DNA of 64,000 nucleotides. Source: Symbiodinium microadriaticum. Lineage: Eukaryota; Sar; Dinophyceae; Suessiales; Symbiodiniaceae. Below, in pieces: positions 23,501-36,800 of the stretch. Numbering within the stretch: position 1 is the first letter of the stretch; the number at the start of each line of letters is the position of its first letter. The position numbers were made by a program, and so were the translations under genes. The stretch covers positions 432,692 to 496,691 of the forward strand of contig LSRX01000481.1 in the NCBI GenBank assembly GCA_001939145.1. The letters are read 5' to 3'. A model generated the notes under the pieces. It was not told the origin of the DNA and did not search any database. It saw nothing but the letters and a program-made list of their open reading frames with translations.

Positions 23501-26500
23501 GTAGCCGCCATGGCGGAGACGCTACTTGCGCTAGCTAGTACATCTCGACAAAACTGTGGACATGAATGCTAAGTGTTGCTGTTCGGTGTACCGTTGTGGT
23601 CGCGAGCAACTAGTAACCCAATCATCATTGGCATGCTTACATTTATTGCAGCAGCAACAACGCAACGACGCATCGGTCAGTTTGGCATGTGGTCATGCGA
23701 CAGTCCTTAGCCCTGGTGGCTTCAGATCTGGGTTATTTCGGACGATTATGTCAGTGTTAACCTAGCGAGTGTGAGCAGGCACATCCCAAGTTCAAGATGG
23801 TCAAGGACACCGCCACCTCCCCGGTGTTCCGAACTTCGGTCGCCGGCAGGGACAATTCAGCAGGGCTCATTGGCGGCCCTACTCGTTCCAGAATCACATT
23901 TGTTAATGGCTTCATGGTGGTGGGCCGCTTTTGCATCGAGGTCCTGACCCTCTTCCACTCAGATGCGCAGCTCTCAGCGCAGGCTCATCCCAAGAATCCG
24001 GGCAGCTTCCAAGCCCCGACTCAGCTCAGCATGCCTGCAGCTACGAGACCCGTCGGTCTTCCGTACTGCTATTGACAGGAGCCTGTCAAAATGGCGGCGG
24101 GCGAGGCTGTCAGCCAAGTGCTCAGGGAGTGGAATTTAAAGAGCTTGCAAAGTGCCGAGCGGCTTCTCCAAGCAAGGCCGTGGCCTTATCAACAACGAGA
24201 CCCTCGCCTTCTTCATTGTGAGGTCAGGAGGGTCTCCCGTCGTACCCGGTGCCGGTGCTGATGAAGTAAGGGGCAACTGCGACGCATCACGAGCATCCAT
24301 AAGTCAGGAGACAACGGACAGATTCCCCGAAGGAAGGGCAGTAACTAGCTAGCACGGTACAACACATGAGTGAAGGGTAAGTCTTAGTTACAACTTCGAC
24401 GTCTTGAAGCCTGGACTATGAAAAGTTGCTTGTGAGGACATATCAGTTTCTCCTGCACATCGGTCTGGATCAGGACAGGGCCGTGTCTCCGGTCTTGCTA
24501 TTCACGGGCTTTGTTTGCAGGCCTTTGTTCGATTCCGGCAGCACTTGCCGACAGAGATGGCGCACTATGCCTGCGACTGCTGGGACGCGGAGATATTCGG
24601 TTCGTATGGGAAGCTTGGATTGCATTTCTCACGAGGTTGATCAGTCGGTGAACATGCCAGCGTTTGCGGAAGTTTTTGTACCCCCCGCCTGCGTCAGCTG
24701 CACGCCACGCAACGGATAGATTTGCCCCGTATCTACATGTCATGTGGTATTTCGCGACTGCTATGAGCACGTGTTTCAGGGCTGGTTGCGTTGAAAGCTT
24801 CTTGATACACTATGTGCCAAGACTGGTATTGATGGCCTTTCAGCTGAGGTGGCTGGAGTGTGTTGGCATTGCCGACAGGTCTGCGTTTGACCTAAACGCT
24901 CATGCTCGCGTGCTGCTCTCAGGGTGGAAGGTCCTGTGCCGTAGTGGTGTATGTTCGCTCAATTTGTGCATGAGTTCTGTCACTCAGGCTGCTAAATGTG
25001 ACTTGCAGTACAAGGAATCGCTGGAGAAGCCGATTGAGAGGGAGGTCCTGGCACTCACGAAGGCCTCGCAGACCGAGCCCTTGCATCTCAAGCGATGTTG
25101 TAAGGAGAGCTAACAAGAGCACGGGTGTACATGTGCCTTGTTGCGAGAAATCTGGCGTGGACATCATGAAGGCCTTCAAAAAGGATGGACGCGCAGTGAA
25201 GGAGACTCAGGGATGCATAGACCGGGGGGGACCCCGAGCCCTGTGCCCGGAAAGACCTCATTTGGTCACCAGGAGTTTATAGAGAAACTCCCACAAGAGG
25301 AGATTGCCAGGCTCTTAAAACATCTTCTAGTTGAATTCAGCCAGCTCGTGAATCTTTGCATAAAGTCAGCCTCAGTCTGCCAAATTCTGGTGTCTGCAGT
25401 GGCAGCTCGTTTCTGGAGCGCCGCCAGCTGAAAGCGCTCTGATCTGCCACTCCGAGGAATGCATCGCAAAGCAGCTGGAGGGAGGAAAAGCAGATGTGCA
25501 GGTGCCGCCACATGTCAGCCCACGAGCATCCACAGGTCTGGCCAAGTGACCTTTGTGATGCTTGCATCGAGTCAGATGCACCGCAGTTTCAATATGCTCC
25601 AACTCAATGCGACTGCACCAGAGTGCAGCAGCGACAGTCGACGGATGTCCTGATGTTGCCTCACTGCCGGAGCTCAAGCTGTGAACAGGTGGAGGGTTCA
25701 TCATTCACATTGACCAAAGAGCTGGCGGTCTTTGAGCGAAAGGCACCCAGTCGACGAGCGAGTTCTAGGCTCACTATGCTGCTGACTCGAAATCAGATGG
25801 AGAAGCAGACGGTCAACGCTTTCACACCTGGGGTTATCGAACCTTCATTTGGAACCAAACTCAGAGTGCTTGAAGCCCCAGCTCTTTCCGCGACAGAGAG
25901 CAATCCACAGGGCCGCACATCCAAGGCATTGACCGCATCTTTGCGTCTCTGCTCGAGCACGTCTACTACGCCCGTCCGAAGGATCCACAAAGAAGTGAGT
26001 GCAGTGTACTTTCATTGCGTTTTCGTCGCAATTACGCAGGAGGAGGCAGGAGACGACAAGGACAAGCAGACGCGTGGTGTTTTGGCTTTCGCTCCATCCT
26101 CCGCACCATACAAGTGTGCCGGGCATGTTTCCGAGATCTTCCTACGAGTCACGGGTGCTTTTATGGTCGCACCCATTCATACCCTTCCTGGCAGGTGTGT
26201 CATTCTACCACTGGACCAGCGGATTGCCCGTGATGAGCGCTATCTGAACATGATGGATGCTGGCTCCTCAGCTCCCAGTCGACGCAAGCAAAAGACTTGC
26301 TTGCGCCGATTCGCCAGGCATTTCAGCTAGAGCTCGTTGAGCTGGGCTTGTGCGACGCTCAGCCGTATCCTTGGGCCTTGGGCCTTCTCAATGACGGCAG
26401 AAATACCCATCAAGAGGCAAAGCCAAGGGCTCCACATCCGCTCGATGTGGGCCCTCCGTGGTACCACTACTTGTGCGCTATCCACCCTGTGGCCTTTTTC

Positions 26501-28433
26501 TCTTTCCTTTTGTTCTGCTACGGCAAGGATTCTCGGTCCTGGTTGTTCTGTCCATTCCGGCTGTTTCAATGGGCTTGGTGTTCGGCTCTGGTCTCCTGGG
26601 CCAGGGTGTGCATTGCCCAACAGCCCAGGACCTGCAGGAGACGAGCTTAGGCAAAGAGAGTCACAACCCTGTTCAAGCTGCAAGCGAGGTCGTTCACTCT
26701 TGATGAGAGCAATGCCACCATCGGAAAAAGGCCTCGCCTCGTTGTATCATCGGTCATGCACCTGCAAGCGAGAAAGACTCGCTGCACCTTCAATCGAGGT
26801 ACTCTCGGAACGATGAGCTCGGAATTCCATATGCTGTCACTTTTGATTTCGACACTTTGGAGGACCTACTGCTTGTAACACCTGGATCTGTTGGTCAAGT
26901 TTAATGCCATGTTGACTGACGCTCGCAGCTGTGTACTGTGTGCACCACTTGCCCTTGTGTCTTGGATCCATTTGGGCTCAGCATTTGCAAGAAGCGGCAC
27001 AACGCTGTTTGAGCGCAGTAGTCCAAGAGTGCACAGTGTACAGGGTGTAGCAACTTGACATGTCGCTGACGCAGAAAGATCTGGAAGATCTGGAATCTTC
27101 TTTGCAATGGTCTTTCACTCTCATGACATGGTGTACACGACCAAGGACCGAACTCCCCGACTGGCTAGGGCGATTACCAAAATTGAACTGCTGAAGCAGT
27201 TCTTCCAGGTCTGCAGTCCCTTTGGAGATTTGCATCCTTTTGCCTGCTGACAATCCGTCTGTAGCCTGTACCTGGAGCATGAGCATGAGTCAAGTCTGCC
27301 AGTCTTGGCAGGCAGAGCCACCAAAGGCCAAAGGCGAAGATTTGCTGGAACTCTGGGAGCAAATCTACGACGAGACCAGGTCGCAACGAAGCAGCAACGG
27401 ATGTGGCCCCTGCAAGCTTTGAGTAAGCCTTGAGATTCTGCCGTTCAGGAGACAGCCAGAAGCACGGTGGTTGAAACAGCGGCAGGGCTTTCGGACGACA
27501 GCAATGCAGCCCTCCCCTATGAGAAGCTCTATGCTATTGTGGGCCGGCCAGCCAGCCTTTGGCACACAGGCGAGTAGCAAAGTGCAAAATAGGTCGCAAC
27601 TGTGAGGCGACGGCGGCCATTGGAAGTGGCCGCGCATCTGGAGGCGATTTGACGAGCTAGAACGACGAGGCCCCGCCGGAGCAGAATGCAAGATGCGGAT
27701 GCGGGCGGATGCTTTCTGCAGGAGCCGCCTACCGAGAAGGAGAGCCCACGAACTTCGGCCTGCCGAATCCAAACCCCGACATAGAGCCGCAGCCGCTTGG
27801 ATTTGAAGTCCAGAAGCGTCTTTAGTTGGAAAGACCCGACCTGTAGGACGGTCCTCGTCGTGGGTGGTGGCCCAGTTGGACTGCGACTGGCCATCGAGCT
27901 GAAGCTGGGAGGTCACCATGCAGCGGCCCCAGCAGCGTGAAGGCAGAAGATGCCTCGGCACGTCCCCCTTTGATCGCAGGTAACCGTCTTCGAAAAGCGG
28001 CGCGAGGTGCGGGACGAAAGCGGGCAGTTGCAGCAACTTGGGTTCACCAATCGAAGCACGGCTGAACCGTGAAATCTTGTATGGCTCCTGAATGATTTCT
28101 ATCACTGTTGCTTAGGAATCAACCGGCCGCATGTCTTCAACTTCCTGCGGAACGACCTCTGAGCTGCATGTTGCGTCGAAAGTCCATAGAGCAATACGGT
28201 CAGATAGGGCAGGTCTTTAGAGTTATCCGACGGGACCCAAAAGATCGCAGAGTTGACAGGCTGCTTCTGGGCAGGCACAGAGGCAGTCTGCAAGCGAGCG
28301 GGAGGAAGCTAGGAGTCGCTAACAGTGTCCGCGCTACACCGCTGGAGCATCCCACTGTGGAGTGGTTTACATTTCACCAGCCTTGTCTCTCCAAGCAAAA
28401 CGGGGGAGAGGTCACCTCGTTACCTTCGTCTCC

Positions 28434-28464
<31 letters not shown>

Positions 28465-30739
28465 TCTCCCCCTCTCTCTCTCTCGAAAGCACAGAGGGGT
28501 CCACAATCATCAGGACCTGTTCGTAATTCACTGGGTAACTTACCGTAGTTAGTGGGTGGATTATAGCATTGACATGAAGAACTGGCGAATCATCACTACA
28601 GACTGCACTAGACTATTCTGTGCATGGCCAACCGTTACTGTACGGATTGTGGACTCGGTTTGGTGAGCTTGCCCGTCCCCATGTAGAAGGGGAAGCAATA
28701 TAACCAGAAATACAGTACAGTTTAGTGACTCAGGTCAGTGGCAGTGGGCAAGAAAGTCGCTTAATTGATGCCGCGAATGTTTGTGTTAAGCGAAGACGGG
28801 ATGGTGATGATCATGTGCTTGAGTGCAATGGCCACCCACACAGCCTTTGGACACAGCTGTGCTTTGTAGCTTCACCGCTCCCAGGCGGTTTCACCCCGCA
28901 GCCAAGACTGGCATCAAGGGCAGAAATGAGCCAAGGACCTGGACCGGCTGAATGGCCGGGATTTCATGTCTTCCAAGCTCCTCGGCATTCCTCGGCAGTT
29001 CCGAGTGTGCTCTGCACAGGGGTCACATCAAACATCGAAGCAGCACACGTGTTCAATGTGAGAGCGAGGATGTGCTATCCGGTTTTTACGCAAGCAGATA
29101 CATCCTCGATTGGCATCGACGATTCTTGAATGCATTGCAGCAGTAGTGGGATGAAACAACTTTCCGAAAGGGCCCTCACACAGCCGAGTGATGACTGCCT
29201 GTTGCAGTAGAGCGCCTTGCATGACACCTCGCTCGTCAGAGTCAAAGAACAACTGTGCATAGTGCAACCGAGCATCTCCACTCTCACAACAATCCTCCCA
29301 GGAACTTCAGCTGCTCTTGCTCAAGAACGCCCTGCTTTTGGGTGTTGACTTCCGCATGGGTATGTCGTACGAGGACGGTTTTCGGACCGGAGCTGCGCGT
29401 GTAGAATTGGGCACAGCGAACAGCGAAGGATGCCGAGATTGTTCTGGATCCACGAACTCAGAAGCCACGGCCGCAGCCTCAGTTCCCGAAGTTAGTTGAG
29501 TGCCATTGTGAGGCTGCATTTTCGATATGCTCGCACAATCCATCGCGAGCATTGCGTTCAGCGGAGGTGGAAAGTCAAGTTCACATGTGATGAAGCTCGG
29601 TACAAACTACTTGTGCTTGAAACAACAATGCAAGTGCGCGCCAAGTCAGCTCCATCCGAGGAGCAGGGATCCCGCAGCTACGCAGTTCCTCTCGGAGAAA
29701 ATTTCCAAACCTTCGATGTCCTTATGGGCTGCGATGGTGCCCGCAGCCGTGTTCGAGAGTCGCAGAAGCAGATCTTCGGAGAGGCAAGGTGTGACTAAGT
29801 CAGGAGTTGCGTGAATATGGAAGCAGCAGGTCGACAAGCGCAACTTCAAAAAGATGATCGGCGTCGTGGCCAACGTCCAGAAAGTGTCGCGGCAGCGGCT
29901 CAAGGATGCTCTGATGCGTGTTCTGTTGCAGCGAGAGTTTCCATGGTGGTTGCTACTCAAGTTGCCGCTCGACCCAACACTAGAAACATCTCAAACCTCA
30001 GCAGAAATAATAATATCAGCAGCACTGGCAAGAGCAAAACCAGCTACAAGTCCAAGGATTACATCGCATCGAGTTGTGCTTAGTCGCATCAATTTAGTGT
30101 GCCCTTCTGCATTCCACAAAGTGTTCAATTCAGCTGTCTTAATCTTTGCATCCATGTCTGATGTTGCAGGCGTATACAGCTGCTAGTCCGTCAATCATGA
30201 TTACAGGTTGTGTTATAGCGAACTTTCAGGCTAATGGTTGTGCGTAGTGAAGAGAACTTACCTGAGATGACCTTGTTCGCTCCGTGGAGGGCAGCATACT
30301 CTTTATGCCCTGGCTGAATCTTGGCATCTCCGCCAAAAGCACAGCTCTTTCTTCCTAACCTCACGCAGTCCTGGGCCTCGCGCATACCTCCCACGAAGCA
30401 GTGTAGCATAGCCGCAGACCCTTCAACAAGCTGATTTCAAGCACGCTGGAGTACTTCTCACATGTGCTGCAGACGCCTCCAGTCCGTCTGCCCTTATTTT
30501 TTTCCTCCACGATCTTGCTGGGCCAGATGGAAATAGACTGCTGTGCCATCCGACTTCAAGGCATGTGCATGTCAGGTTTAGCCTCGCATGATCTCGCATG
30601 TATCCTCGTTTAAGTGTTAGGGCATGGATGCTCTGGCAAACGGAACCTGGTAAATGGGCATGGATGTTCTGACAAACGGGCGTGAGTTTGGGGCAGACCA
30701 AGGGGCGGACCATATAGTAGTAGTGTAGTGGTAGTAACC

Positions 30740-30801
<62 letters not shown>

Positions 30802-33800
30802 TGGACTGCGACCAGCACTGGGAAGATACGTACGAGAACTAGAAGTTGCAGAAGGCTAGCCCGGCTCCACCGCCGCTGCCACCGCCAGGATCTTGGATTC
30901 GCGAGTGGCCAGGAACCCACGGACATGAAGCGGGCACATTTGGCAAGTGGAGCAGGCGCGCGTGCTTGAGAGTCTGCGAAGCATACTTTACAAGAAGAAG
31001 CACCAACTTCAGCAATTAGTTCTAAACATTGCCTATATCAGAATTGAAGTTGAAGTTGCTATTCTTCTGGTACTGCTACTGCTGAAAAGACAATAGTAAC
31101 GAGCACCGACACTGACAGCTGCTACCACAGCTGCTACTGCTCCCTGCCATGTCTAGCAGCACCAGAACTAGTACTACAGTTACACCGGCATGTCCAGCAG
31201 CAGCAGCAGCAGCAGCAGTCAGCAGCCAGCAACCACAGCGCCAGCAACCACAGCTGCCGGACGACGATAGCAGCATGGGTGCCGTGTTTTCGCTACACCG
31301 CTACACTGAACAAGCGTTTTGTCGTCACACTGTTATGTACTGCTGTCGACAGCCGACAACACCAGCAATACTCATAATGCTTGAAATCAGGATGTCAGCC
31401 AGGATGGCACTCCATATCAAAATGAAGAAGAACGACACCGATCGAGCCACATCCAGGGATTACAGTAAAAGCGCCGAAATTAGCATTAACATGCATGAAC
31501 AGCAAAAAGCATCATGACCAGTGATGATGTGTCCGGTGCCAGTGTAGCATCGTGACCAATGGCTTGACATTCACAGCGAGGAAGGCTCCTCCACAATGTC
31601 AAGGACAGCAATCCATGAAGCAACGTCGGCGTCAGTGTAGGAAGTGTGCAACCATCACTTTTAGTTTTGACCCAAGTTGAAAGAATTGTGCTGAACACAA
31701 CGTGTTGCCGCATCTTTGCACGGCTGTCTAGTCTAGTTTCCCTGACCAGCTGGAAGCTCTGCTGACACTGGTGGCGTTGGTCTGCACACCACATCCGCAT
31801 CAAGCAACAACAATGTCGACATGCAAAAGGAGACGAGCAGTCACTCAGTACGTGAATTTCATCCTGCTGGACAACATCTTCTCGGGACGCTAATGGATCA
31901 ATGTCCATAGTCTGATGGACAATGCAATGCAAAGGCCCTGCAGCTGTGTGGAGTACGTGAGAAGGAATTTTGAGTGGGCGGGGCAGAGACATTCTCATCA
32001 TGCCACAAGGAACGTGTGCTGCTACCAATATTGAGTTCACATTCTGTGCGCGAAAAGCAACCCTCTCTACGCATACTGTGCAGGAAACATGGCCGGACTC
32101 AACTACTACAAGGCCAAGCTGGCTTCCTTCTTTGGCAGCCTCCACTACAAAGTTGCTTTCAATGCTTCGCTGCTGCAGGCTTCCTTCCACAACTACGTCA
32201 TCTTCACACCCAGCAAGGAAGACCTGCTAGCGGCCGGCTTTAGCGGAAGCATTTACTCCTTTCATTCTGGCCGTGACAAGGCCAGCGCGAGTGTACGTTT
32301 CTCTCTCTCCCTCTCTCTGTCTGCCTGTTTGTCTGTCTGTCCGTCGGTCTCTCCTGTCGTCTGCTGTTTGTTCCCCCATGTGAATCTCTGAATGCCCATG
32401 TGTAAATGACAATGGATGTCTTCTGCATAGACGCACATAGTGACACAGTGCAACCTTTTCAGATCTTATGGCACATCCCACGCGCACACTTGTTTTGTGT
32501 ATTTATGTTGTATAACTTGGATGAATATGCATAGGCACACAGTCGGCATAGGCATCAACATGTAGCTCGTCACCAAGGTGAATCCAAACAAAGCTGAGGA
32601 GAAGCTGCGCCTGAAAAGATGGGTACTGGCGAGATGCAAAGAGGCTAGCGGTTGGGCAAGCTTAGCCACTTTTTCGGCAGCCAACCGCAGTGAACCCCAT
32701 GTGGACCCCTAAGGATGTAATTTCGCGAACACGGCCCGCAATAATGTAGATTGTGCAGACTGGATGGCAAAGGTCGGTATTCCTGTGGATGAGACCCTTA
32801 GCAATGGTGGCTTCGTTGAGGAGCCCAACGACGTGATGGCATGATCCTCAGAGCTTCCCGAGCAGCGGGTGCGTAGCCACTCGTAAACTGTTTCAATCCA
32901 GTTTCAAACCTTTCGGCAGACAAGCCCTGACTGGCCCGCAGGCTTTCGATTTCTCCGAAATATGGAAATGCAAGAAGAACTTTGCCTTCAACTTGCCTCC
33001 CATCGGGTATGACACTGAGGCCGCAACCGCACCCACACAAGTCATCATCGACTCAGCCAAGCCAAAGATTAGCTGGATGGACTGCGCGTCTCCGCAGGTG
33101 CATGGGCCCTGGACAGGAAAGTCTTTGGTGCCACCGATAGGCTTGGTTGGAGATGCAGTGCCTGGGCATTGCAGATTCAATAGGCTTGAACAGGATCAAA
33201 GGATCTTGCTAGTTTCACCAGAAGGTCCGCGAGTTTAGAACGGTGGGAGAGGGGAGGAGAGTGGTGCTTGCCCAGCGCTTTTCATGTGATTGCTTCTCGC
33301 TAGCCAATTCAGTCTGGTCCTCACCTAGACCGTTAGACCCTTGTGTTGCTTTCTTTGCTGTTCCTGGACTGACGAAGAAGAAAAAGGCCCTACATGTGCA
33401 AGCAAAGGTGACGGAGCCATTTTGGATCGCCGGAGTGGGCTTGCAGCGAGGTTGGTACCTCGTCGGGAGCATTGCCTGGGCATATCTTGTTCCAGCATCG
33501 GCAGACCGAATCGTTTGAACTCAAGCTGTGGCTGCCTTGCCCAGGAACGGCGTGATGGATGCATGCTTCTTAATCGACAACCTGTACAACATGAGCTTTT
33601 CTGGTGGGCCAGATGCTGCAGATACCACGTCCTGGAATGAGCATGTGCCGCAGCTCGAGATCTGAAGTTTGCAGATTTATGCGGTTTACCGTCCCCGCCC
33701 TTCGCTTTCCAGATGTCAGGTTCAGAAGTTGCAGAGCATCATCCCAGTCCTCTACGACTGCAGCCATGATGGCAAAATGACCAGGGAAGGTGCTGCCTGC

Positions 33801-36800
33801 CACGTGGGTTCTGGACTTGTCTTAATTGTACAGTGTAGGGTTCCTCTGTGTTTCTTAGGTCTTAGGCAGCCAGTACCAACTCCTTGGATCTCCTCGGGAG
33901 GCTTGCAGGGAGAATATGCTGACCAGGGAGTCGTCATGACGCAGCTGAACAAACAGCCGGCGGCTCAGTGTGACTGCACTGCAAAGTGCACCCTGCCGCC
34001 TTGTGGTTGCAACGTGCAGCCGTCCAGGCAAAAGGACTCAGAGAAGCCCCAGTGGCAGCTGCAAGTGAACCCCTGGACGCGCTACGAGCAGTTCTCAAAG
34101 CAGTTGGAGGAAAAATACAAAGGTGCTCTTGATGATGCTAGACTGGCAGCACATGGGAGTGGAAATCGCTAAGCTTCCCAGTGCAGGTGCACGTGTTCTG
34201 GAGAATATGCATCCTACAGTGCGGCGAGCTTTGGCCATCAGGCTGCGTGCTTCCTTGTGTAGCGGTGGTGTTTGTTGGAGTGTGAATCTGTGAACATGGC
34301 ATGCCGGCTAGGAAGCACCCGAACGACAGCGAGGTTTTCAGCGCCAAAAAGCTAAAGTCCATCAACGGAAAGAGCATTGCACAGGCGCTTGAGAGCTTCG
34401 CAGGCAGCAGCAGCTTCATTGTGACGCAATGCTTGAGGCAGACCCAGCAGATCAAGTTCTTCAGCCGGGGCGACGCTGGATGGCAGGAGGTGTTTCACTG
34501 GGCCCACCTCAGCTACATGTTCATATTGTGTGTCATTTCCGGCGGGTGACCGTTTCGAATGAATGTGAGGAAAATCGTCTGGGGATGCTCAGTTGCAGCC
34601 TATGCCGGCAGAGAGAACATCCATACCGGAAACAGAAGTGGATGCTTGCATGCACTGATCAAGGAGTGTATCAGTCCCAGTCCCAATTCTGCCTGATACC
34701 GTTGCTGACAGCTTTGACTTGCGAGGCGAGGCGTGCATCCACAAAGTCCGAGAATCTGCACAACATGCTAGCAAAGCAAATCGATCGGCGCTCAGGTTGA
34801 GTCAAGGCTTGTAGCGTAGATAGAACACTCGACCAGCAAGGGGCAAGCTCTCGCCACTGAGGACCTTCACGTTCAAAGCACGGCTTCCAACAGCACAAGA
34901 GGCTTTGATGACGAACGGTGGAAGCCCTTGTCCCCGAAGGCAACATCCGAACCTCCTGCTTGAGAGACTTCCTGGGCTCTGCTCTTGTTGCAGCGCCGCT
35001 TTCAGGCGACCGGCTTTGCCGAGATGGCTGAGAAGCAGTGGGATATACTTACAGTGCCTCGTCTGCCAATTACTTTGTACGCATCGGACAGTTCTTTTGG
35101 AATTCAACTTGCAGGAAAAGCATCTCAGCCCTGGCCAGCGTGCCGAACTCCTTCATGTTCGGTGCCTGGCCTTGGAGAGGGTCTGTTGTGGTCTTTGTCA
35201 TGGTTTGTCCTTAACCGCGATGGAGTGGAGCCGAGGAACATGCAAGTATCCCTGCGGCAGCAAATCGAAAGCCTGAGCACCAGCCTGGCGGCCTTCGAAC
35301 GTGCCGAGCGGGAGCTTCTCTTGGGAAGTGGCTAACGGAGGCGCGGACAAATTCCTGTCTGCTTGTGCTCTGTCTGTCGGGAAGTTGTGAGTTTCAGGGT
35401 TTTCCGGGTCAGTTTCGGTGTTGAGTTTCGGGTCTCAGTTTCGGGTCCGGCACTGGGTCAGNAAACTGACCTCCGCCCTGATCCGAAACTGACCCCCGCC
35501 GATCCGAAACTCAGCCCCGAAACTCGCCCGCCTGGATCCGAAACTACCCCCATGCCGTCGCCCCCCCCCGGGCACCCTGAAACTGACCTCCGCCCGATCC
35601 GAAACTGACCCCCGCCGATCCGAAATTCAGCCCCGAAACTCACCCGCCTTGATCCGAAACTACCCCCATGCCGATCCGAAACTAGAACCCCGAAACTAGG
35701 GGTACCCAGCATAATTGTTTGTGTCTTTCGCAGTTGCAATGACACTGTCTCTTGAGGCGCTCTCCGAGCTCTCCCTCTTCCGAGAATAGATCTCAACGCA
35801 GAAGAATCCAGACCGGCATAGGCTCTAGGCACCGGGCAAGCTTTGCTCCTAACGTCGCCAATGTGTGCTGTCTTTGGTTTCCAAGCCCTTGCTCCCGGGC
35901 TGCTGACTCAGCATGCACTTCCAGGCCAAGTCGAAATACCTTGTACACTTGCGTGCGAAAGCAGAAATTGGCAGCATTTGACTGCTAGGATGGTTGGCAA
36001 TGGGTTCAATGCACGTGGCAACACCGATCTATAATAGTAGGTTTCTTGAATTGGAACACCCGGAAGTTAGCAGGCTGCTGCCATACTACGTCCATGCTCA
36101 AGTGCTGTAGCGGATGCTGACATAAATCAATCTGCGCTCCGTAGCTGCCTTCGGGAGGCGGAAGCGGTGCCCAGCACCCCTTGCCAGCTTGGTGGCTTGA
36201 CGATGCCCACTTTTTCAGAATTCAGGCTAGCAAATGTTATTTTGTTATGCACAGCTTGCCAGACTCACGCTGGCAGCCTTGGTCTGTGCTCTTAAACTGT
36301 TTAGTTGCCATGTTGGATGGAAGCCTCAGACGAGGCTTCTAATGTTCATGGCGGCACTGGCATTCTATCTGTGCGAGTGCAAAGCACCACCATGGGCGAG
36401 CATGCTGTGACGGTAAAGCAAGACACACGCCAAGCACGGCTTGCAAAAGGAGCGTGGAGCATGGAGCATGACAAGGTCTAACGAGTCTTAAATTAGGGGT
36501 TTTGCGCAGAATCACAGAACTTGCGACATCCATGGGGCCTGCTCCGAAGGACCGCACCGTGACTGTCAGGGAGCGGGACACCATGTGGCAGATCAGGCCT
36601 TCCAGTCCTACCAGACGTCTTAAGCCTGTCAGCTTTGCCACCCTGCCTCCGCCTCCCTTCTGCCTCCTTTCTCCCCCCTTGCTCTTTTCGTTGCTTGCTG
36701 GGAGAGGTTGCCCCTCAGCGAGCTGGCCTCGCTCCTCCTCACGCTGTGCAAAGGTGCCCAGGCTTGGGAGGCCGAGAGCCCAGAACTCCTGGTGCGATGT

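Larger units (their letters stand above)
26863..36549 (+). other. GlyRS intron of 9,687 bases enclosing a complete gene
   Basis: The upstream exon ends TTTGGAG and the intron starts GACCTA (GA donor); it ends CCGAAG before GACCGCACC. AGGACC is repeated at both edges, the same signature as in the small introns, and joining restores the conserved order [17 protein letters not shown] of the anticodon-binding domain in frame. No second copy of these two segments was seen. Everything from 27060 to 35335 inside it is a MICAL-like gene. Confidence 0.85.

Noticed and set aside
32089-32391. ATG at 32089 as the start of a separate gene
   Set aside because: The Met lies inside an exon that continues the monooxygenase from 30955 ([12 protein letters not shown]) and the family sequence needs the upstream exons.
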